Below, one piece after another: positions 9,661 to 15,000 of a DNA stretch of 15,000 nucleotides. Position 1 is the first letter of the stretch; the number at the start of each line of letters is the position of its first letter. The notes under the pieces were generated by a model that was not told where the DNA came from, did not search any database, and saw only the letters and a list, made by a program, of their open reading frames with translations. This DNA comes from Trachelipus rathkii (taxonomy: Eukaryota; Arthropoda; Malacostraca; Isopoda; Trachelipodidae), in the NCBI GenBank assembly GCA_015478945.1, contig JABUQX010057210.1, forward strand, positions 1 to 15,000, read 5' to 3'. A program made the translations under genes and the position numbers.

Positions 9661-9860
9661 AATATTTAATTATATATACTATATATATAATATAATATAT
9701 AATTATATAATTACAATATATATTATATTATATATATAATATATATATATATATATAATTTTATATATATAATATAGTTATATATATAATAAATTATAAT
9801 ATATTATATATATTTATATATAGTATATTATATTATAATTAATATATATATATATATATT
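9661..9860. repeat. (TA)-rich low-complexity tract
   Basis: A 200-base tract almost wholly of TA, ATAT and TATAA units, with the longest clean TA runs near 9740-9758 and 9842-9859. It is self-complementary and can extrude hairpins. It resembles 1055-1320 and 12166-12305. Confidence 0.85.
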
Positions 9861-10049
9861 ACCCCAATCATCTTGAAAATTATTTAACGATTATTATATT
9901 GAAATACCTAAAATTATATGATTAACATTGGTTTATTCTTTTTTAAAAATTAATGTTATTATTATGTCAAATTTTAGTTTTTAGACTTTTATCAATTAAA
10001 AAAATTCTAAATTAAATGTATTTTTTTAAATGAAAAATAAAGATTATGA

Positions 10050-10050
10050 A

Positions 10051-10131
<81 letters not shown>

Positions 10132-10133
10132 TA

Positions 10134-10166
<33 letters not shown>
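10050..10166. repeat. Long (AAT)n microsatellite
   Basis: A perfect AAT array runs from about 10050 to 10127, roughly 25 units. It is broken by two one-base insertions (AAATAATAAAT) near 10127-10135 and then continues to 10166. It is far purer than the AAT-rich block at 8006-8588, so it is probably younger or still changing in length. The minus-strand open frame across it (10012-10257) is only a run of Ile and Tyr made by the repeat. Confidence 0.95.
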
Positions 10167-10167
<1 letters not shown>

Positions 10168-10379
10168 GTTCTTTCTTACTGCTGACAATTTAAACAATAA
10201 AAAGTCTGTGTACTTAGGAATAAGATCGTACAATGCCCAAAATGATAAAACATTCATAAAATCTAAGCACTTTTTTCATTATACTTCAACTAATCATTAA
10301 TTTTAAGCAATGAGTCTAAACGTAATAATAATCTATTTTGATGTGCGATAATTTGAAACTAGATATAATGTGAGTTTCT

Positions 10380-10720
10380 TTTACACACCGCTTGCATGGG
10401 GGCAGGAGTGCCCGCAAACAATCTAGTGAGATTGAGGCGCTGGTTGCGAAATAATATGCTTAGGAGTGTCTGTAGGATATCTCGTAAGGGGAGGTTCATG
10501 AGTATTCGAGGAGAGGGGCCGAGCAGAAGGTCAAGTGGATGTGCTCAGAATTTCAATTTTAATCGTTTTTTAGGATTCATTGAAATTAAATAGAAAATGG
10601 TGGTAGAGTGGGATGAGTGAACTTATTCAGAATAATGGTTACCTGTAGGGAGCGAAGCTCGGCTGAGAGATGATTGTCATAGTTAGAGACTTAAAATATA
10701 AAGTGAGTAGAGGTGCTTCT
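10380..10720. other. GC-richer island, possible unidentified repeat relic
   Basis: The segment stands out from AT-rich surroundings and is G-rich on the + strand. Two overlapping frames are open over about 60 codons: + strand 10396-10593 (Arg-rich, MGAGVPANNLVRLRR) and, antisense, roughly 10373-10555 (LQTLLSILFRNQRL and LTRLFAGTPAP). Neither matches a family I know. The minus-strand version has the C-rich look of the LINE relic, so a second, unrecognisable transposon fragment in reverse orientation is possible. Not called as a gene. Confidence 0.35.
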
Positions 10721-11247
10721 CCGCTGATAGTTATATATTTTATACCATTATTCCATATATTTATTATTCTATATACTTGACTCATTACTGTATATTATGA
10801 AGGGATAGGTGCGTATATGCCTTATCCTAATATTTTCGTTTATTATTAATTACCCTAAGTCTAGATCCTAAATAGAATATAGAAATGTATTATATGTATT
10901 GATTTTATAAATGGAAGAAAAGCTTTCGAAATTATACGCATCACAAGTTTTCGCTGTTGTAATTTTTTTCAAAATTATCTTCAGCTACTGTTTTATTAGC
11001 TCTGCTTTTTCGGCTGTATGCGAGGAAGTCGTCAGAATTGGATTAAAAGTGAAAAATTGATTCACTTCAAAAAGAAAGAAGAGATATAGAGAGTCCACAC
11101 GAAAGAGTAAATAATTTCTCTCAGCATAAGAACATACAATAAACGATGTGTTAGATATGAAATCATAAATAAAATAATATTGAATTTAACAAAAGCCAGA
11201 TCCCTCAAGATATATAGGGATAACGAAGCGTCGGAGAAATACTAATG

Positions 11248-11292
11248 AATCGTGTTCTTTTACCTTTTTATTAAAGGAAAAAGATCACGATT
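11248..11292. repeat. Short near-perfect inverted repeat (hairpin)
   Basis: The left arm AATCGTGTTCTTTTACCTTT (11248-11267) and the right arm 11273-11292 are complementary at 18 of 20 positions around a 5-base loop (TTATT). The arms are too short for a foldback transposon alone. The structure may be the core of a decayed MITE or a chance hairpin. Confidence 0.7.
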
Positions 11293-11640
11293 TGTAAAAA
11301 TAAATAGCTGAACACCAAGAGTATTAGATGCGTCGCTATGAACCAAGAGTCGAAGCGAGAATCGATCGACGGTTTGTGGTAAAAAGTGTGTCGCGGATGA
11401 GAGAACATAGATACTATGCTCTTTTTAGAAGGTTATGTAGATGTAATCTGACAGGTATTTAATAGAATACACCAAGTTATAATATTCCAACCTAACTTAT
11501 ATTGGAACTATATTCGGTGACCATTTACGATGAGGGTAAAGACTAATGCCTCCATCCAAATACAATAGACGTAAGTGATTATTAATTCGACTAGTTTGGA
11601 GAGTGCTTTGAATATTTCCGCTAGATCCGCGCCTATTTTA

Positions 11641-11670
11641 ATAAAAAAAAAAAATGATAAAAATAAAAAA
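11641..11670 (+). repeat. A-rich run
   Basis: ATAAAAAAAAAAAA is followed by TGATAAAAATAAAAAA. Directly downstream the composition changes to C/A-rich sequence. It could be the A tail of an unrecognised retroposed insertion to the left, but no matching direct repeats or body were found. Confidence 0.4.
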
Positions 11671-12165
11671 CTTACACCACCTACCATTCCCCTATTTCCA
11701 CAAGCAACAACTATATGTACCTAAACCCTAAAATACCCTTTCGTCGAGAATAAAGCGTAAGAAGCATTTGCTTTTCCTAGAGAACCATCACTCACTCTAC
11801 TATCCGTTCGAAGTCTCTCTAACCTCTGGAAAACGGAATGTTTTTGCATACTCTTCTCTTGCATTCATTGTTAGTTATTTTAAAGCTATACGTATAATTT
11901 CAATCGAAAATAAGCTTACTTAAACGTGTAGAAATGATGTTTGAAGATTTTTCTTTTCGCTTCTTCATATTTTTATTTGAGGAACTTCCTGACAAGATTA
12001 CCTGAGTGCGCAAATATATATCGCAAAATTACTCTATACAACTGAGAATGTCCAAGTAATTAAGTGAACTTAACTTTTGTTAGCACATTTGAGCGAGCAA
12101 AACACCCACAGTTACTGATAAATAATGTTAGCAGGAGTTATGAGAGAGTAGTAATTAGTGTGATA

Positions 12166-12305
12166 GTAATATTTAATAATATAATATAATATAATATATA
12201 TAATAATTATAAATTTAAATATATAATATATTAATAATTAAAATATAAGTAATTAATAATATTATAAATAATATAACGTATAATTTAGTAATATTAAATA
12301 TTACT
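12166..12305. repeat. AT-rich low-complexity tract (TAATATAAT units)
   Basis: Runs of AATATAATATAATATAAT at about 12176-12197 give way to ATATAATAATTA sequence. This is simple-sequence DNA without coding content. Confidence 0.75.
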
Positions 12306-12454
12306 TATGTAGTTTCACGCATCTATAATTACATACTAGTTATATAAATAATGTTACAGGAAGAGCTCTTTAATAATAAGGTTATAGTGGTGTGTAATAA
12401 TTTAGTGAGGTTAATAGGGTTATTCTCTTACTCTACTCTCTAATCTCTCTACTC

Positions 12455-12515
12455 TCTGCATATATATATATAAATATGAAATATTAATATAAATGATATC
12501 TATATATATATTCCA
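12455..12515. repeat. Short (TA) patches
   Basis: CATATATATATATAAATATGAA at 12460 and TATCTATATATATATTCC near 12497 are small TA runs. They lie just left of the hAT transposon, together with other AT-rich sequence up to 12640. Confidence 0.6.
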
Positions 12516-12704
12516 TAGTGGAAGTAGATGAAATAAAATTATATACAAATATGTTAATGTGGTAAGTAGTGTATTCACTACAATACCGAAAAACATGAAT
12601 GGTTGACTATATAATTATATATATAGGGTAATATATTTTATGATATTTAGTCCGTTTAAATAGATTAAGCGTAGATCGAGCATAGTTGTGTAGTACGAGA
12701 ATTG

Positions 12705-12712
12705 TCTTAAGA
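12705..12712. other. Candidate target-site duplication of the hAT insertion
   Basis: hAT insertions duplicate 8 bp. The 8 bases directly before the inferred transposon end are TCTTAAGA, a perfect palindrome. The matching copy would lie beyond the right end of the element, outside the window, so this rests only on position. Confidence 0.35.
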
Positions 12713-12752
12713 CAGGGGTGGGGAACCTCATGCCCGCGACCTGTTTGACAAT
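12713..12752 (+). repeat. Left terminal sequence of a hAT transposon
   Basis: The sequence CAGGGGTGGGGAACCT followed by CATGCCCGCGACC corresponds to the ends of many animal hAT elements, which begin CAGGGGTGGGGAACCT and continue with a GGCCCGCGGGCC-like box. The first 16 bases fit the usual terminal inverted repeat and the inner box is slightly degraded. It marks the left boundary of the element and lies about 0.8 kb before the transposase start, on the expected side. Confidence 0.75.
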
Positions 12753-13195
12753 TATTTTTTTTTTATTTACGGACTTAATTTTTACTTTTGTTCTTTTTGA
12801 AGGCTTATTATTTGTTTTGTGCGCGATAAAGAACAATTACTGAATATATTATACCGTATATTTTATAGTGGATCTATATACCGTATAGTATCCATAATTT
12901 GTTATTACTCATATCCATAGGTAGTACCTATACGAATATTAATATTCCTAAGTAAGTAAATTTCCATACATTATATTATTAGTATAAATATAGTTATACC
13001 TAGTATAGATGAGGTATATAATAGATATAGTTGTTGTTGGGGAAATCAAGAGGAAGATTGGCAGAGCATTTGTATATAGCAAGTTGTTGCCAATAGACAC
13101 AGACAATTAGCTCAGATTATGAGTTTTATGAAATGAGACAATTTTCGTCGCGTCGGCTGCTGCGCTCGTGCGTTATAGTAAATTTCCTAGTAAAG

Positions 13196-13210
13196 TATAT
13201 ATATATATAG

Positions 13211-13242
<32 letters not shown>

Positions 13243-13310
13243 ATCTTTAAATTATTCACGAAATATAGTAGGTATATATATATATAAGTATAAGATATAA
13301 TATATATATT
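13196..13310. repeat. (TA)n microsatellites inside the hAT leader
   Basis: An almost unbroken TA run spans 13196-13237 and a second is at 13273-13286, with ATAATATATATATT near 13297-13310. They sit between the terminal sequence and the transposase, so they probably arose or grew after insertion. Confidence 0.9.
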
Positions 13311-13524
13311 TCAAATGGGGTGAAAGCCTAGCAACTTTTTTTTACGCCTCTTTGACAGTTATTTTAACAACTTCCTAATTCGCGTCCGCTCATCCAGTGT
13401 GTGGTTTCTGTGTTTGAGGGATATGCATAGTCCGTTTACTAGTGTTTTTGTCAGCCTGTGTTGCTTTGTGCGTTGACGTTTTATAATTTGTTTTGGAATT
13501 TACAAGGGAAGGAGTCCAGCATTA

Positions 13525-15000
13525 ATTTCAAAGAGACCAAGAGTCTCCTGTGATGTGGATAACCTTTCAAAAAAAGACATGGAGTGAGAGGAATAAGATT
13601 TTTTCAGTCCGAAATAAAGAGTCGATGGCACGCTAGCTCATGATCCTCTGTAGTGGGGGGAAAATTGTTCCTTAGTACTAAAAAAATACAAGTCGAGCGC
13701 GCATTTAGTGCGTGGGGCCAGAGCAATAAAGGAAATTGTCTATAATATGCAAGGAAAATATGCTTGAAGAGAGACAGAGAGATCGGATGCTGTAAAAGCA
13801 CTATGTACAGAAAGGCATGCAGTCAATATCTTGCAGCATATACAACAAAATAGCTGCCGATTAAATTCGAGCAAAAGCTATGGGTGTAAATCTGAATTAA
13901 TAGAAAGGACTGTCTTGAAACCACATTCAGAAGGAGAATCATAAAAAGATTGCACTTAGTGACCGCCAGCGAAGAGAGGTGTTATAAACTCTTAGAAAAA
14001 AGTAAGAAGTTATGGGAGAAGTGCATCAGTTATCACGAAAAACAGTGTCGTGACGCGAGTCTGTGAAATGAGCTTAAATGACATTGAGTTAACTTTGAAA
14101 AAAGCAGACATACAAGAATCATTTAATTTCTATCTTTGGCTGTTGATGAAAACCCTAGACATTCACGGAGGGTACAAGCACAGTTGAAAGCAATGTTTTT
14201 AATATAATCGTGGGAGGTTGATTCTGACTTTCATGATCGGAGCAGGAACCTGCTAGCTAAATCTATGCATGGAAGCTACACCAGGTGAAGCAAATTTTTT
14301 CCAATGTAAAGTCATGCAATTACCCTGGATTATGGAATTATCCTTTTGGAAAAAAGCTACATTTGGTATTGCCAGCGTGTGATGGATTGTTGAATGTCCC
14401 ACCGGATCCAATGGTAGAACTCAAAAATAGGACTTGCCTGCTAGTTGATTTAATATAAAAAGGAGAGAAAGAAGCACGGGGGATATAATTCTGTTGTGAA
14501 TTGTGGAGATTTCAGTAAGTATATATGTGCACCATCAAAAACAATGTGACCTCCGCAATTGTGCTCGGGTAAATAAGACGAATGTGATGATGTTCGATTT
14601 GTTGGTGAAATGCCTGTATTAATTCATTAAAAGTAAAGGTTCTAAATAACAAGCGCCAGTTATAGAGTCAACCTAATGCCTAGAGCTGTCGCTCCTTCGG
14701 CTAATAGAAACTTCTCCTCGACTTATTTTTTAAAGCAACAAAATCATGTCAACAGTTAATAATCAGGCACGCAAAAAAGATTTATAAGAGCTCAGAGAAA
14801 TGAAATCATAGATATTCATGGAAATGAGAAAATGATGCCCATCCATGAGGCGGATAAGGAAAGAATGGTTGTGTGATTGTGTTGGCATATTCTTGTGGAC
14901 ATCATCAGCATCTTGAATAACTTAAATGTGAAATTACCGAGGGACCAGATTTATCGTATTACTTCGCTTTATACTCAATTAAATTCTTTCAGTCCACTGT
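13525..15000 (+). pseudogene. hAT transposase relic (GTF2IRD2/SCAND3/ZBED-like), 3' part missing
   Basis: ATT at 13525-13527 stands where the start ATG belongs, followed by SKRPRV and, after two stops, DFFSPK. This matches the family opening MSKR.KV...YFF.EV before the zinc finger. LSRKTV (14030) and CEMSLNDIE (14062) match LSR.TV..RI..MS.DIE. LSLAVDE at 14130-14150 contains the first catalytic Asp of the DDE triad (14145-14147). ACDGLLNV at 14375-14398 is a worn TDGAPNM box with the second Asp at 14381-14383. HHQKQCDLRN (14530) matches the IHQE.LCAK box. NSLKVKVLNNKRQL (14621) matches NFIR.R.LNHRQF. EWLCD (14863) and LVDIISILNNLNVKL (14892) match EWLCDLAFLVDIT.HLN.LNLKL. The boxes occupy all three frames, with many stops between. 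The final Glu and the hAT dimerisation domain lie past the window. The minus-strand open frame at 13604-13801 is a shadow. Confidence 0.85.

Larger units (their letters stand above)
10721..12165. other. Gene-free stretch of mixed composition
   Basis: Stops are frequent in all frames and no protein family or RNA gene is recognisable. It contains the hairpin at 11248-11292 and the A-rich run at 11641-11670, listed separately, and a small dyad (AAGTGAA 11047-11053, TTCACTT 11061-11067). Confidence 0.55.
12713..15000 (+). mobile_element. Left part of a decayed hAT DNA transposon (right end outside window)
   Basis: The element starts with the terminal sequence at 12713. It has a leader of about 0.8 kb swollen by (TA)n runs, then the transposase relic from 13525 to the end of the window. 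hAT elements move by cut-and-paste using a single transposase that binds the terminal repeats. The transposase family is the animal GTF2IRD2/SCAND3/ZBED-like group. The last visible motif lies a little past the middle of such proteins, so several hundred more bases and the right terminal repeat should follow. Stops and frame changes show that the copy is inactive. Confidence 0.8.

Noticed and set aside
10012..10257. Minus-strand 81-codon frame
   Set aside because: Its body is poly-Ile/Tyr encoded by the (AAT)n microsatellite.
11047..11067. 7-base dyad AAGTGAA...TTCACTT
   Set aside because: It is short enough to be expected by chance in 15 kb.
11719..11735. AAACCCTAAAAT, resembling a telomere-type repeat
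   Set aside because: There is only one unit with no tandem array, as expected by chance in AT-rich DNA.
11800..11825. GTTCGAAGTC, resembling a pol III B box
   Set aside because: There is no A box at the right distance and no cloverleaf could be drawn.
12615..12836. Minus-strand 73-codon frame across the hAT terminus
   Set aside because: It spans the transposon boundary and its flank, so it cannot be an ancestral coding unit. No motif is seen.

Overview
This window looks like gene-poor, repeat-laden chromosomal DNA from an animal, most likely an invertebrate. The evidence is a very AT-rich background full of (AAT)n and (TA)n tracts, no long intact reading frame, and the decayed remains of two animal-type transposable elements. 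I cannot place the species. I see no functional protein-coding gene, no tRNA, rRNA or snRNA gene, and no CRISPR or other prokaryotic feature. Most short open frames are chance, antisense to the relics, or made by microsatellites.

Layout. Positions 1-1340 hold AT-rich sequence, a GC-richer island (379-690), two related C-rich scraps (885-940 and 1340-1405) and a (TA)-rich tract (1055-1320). Positions about 1340-5140 are one badly mutated non-LTR retrotransposon (LINE) on the + strand. Its motifs appear in the right order through at least three reading frames: the end of the endonuclease (SDHLPI box), the reverse transcriptase boxes (GPD, SYRPIS, QHGFR, DxSKAFD, GVPQGxxLSP, YADD), the thumb and C-terminal boxes, and a stop at 4901-4903 followed by a 3' UTR-like stretch. 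The motif style points to the Jockey/CR1-like group.

Positions 5160-10380 are AT-rich and without genes. They contain a block that is A-rich on the + strand (8006-8588), followed by a T-rich block (8589-8995), a return to A-rich sequence, a (TA) tract (9661-9860) and a long (AAT)n microsatellite (10050-10166). A second GC-richer island of unknown origin lies at 10380-10720. Positions 10720-12700 are mostly structureless apart from one tight hairpin (11248-11292) and an A-rich run (11641-11670).

Positions 12713-15000 are the left part of a hAT DNA transposon. It begins with a terminal sequence starting CAGGGGTGGGGAACCT. From 13525 to the window end follows a transposase relic of the GTF2IRD2/SCAND3/ZBED-like type, broken by many stops and frameshifts. 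The right end lies outside the window. The two relics are independent insertions; nothing here suggests that genes work together as a system.
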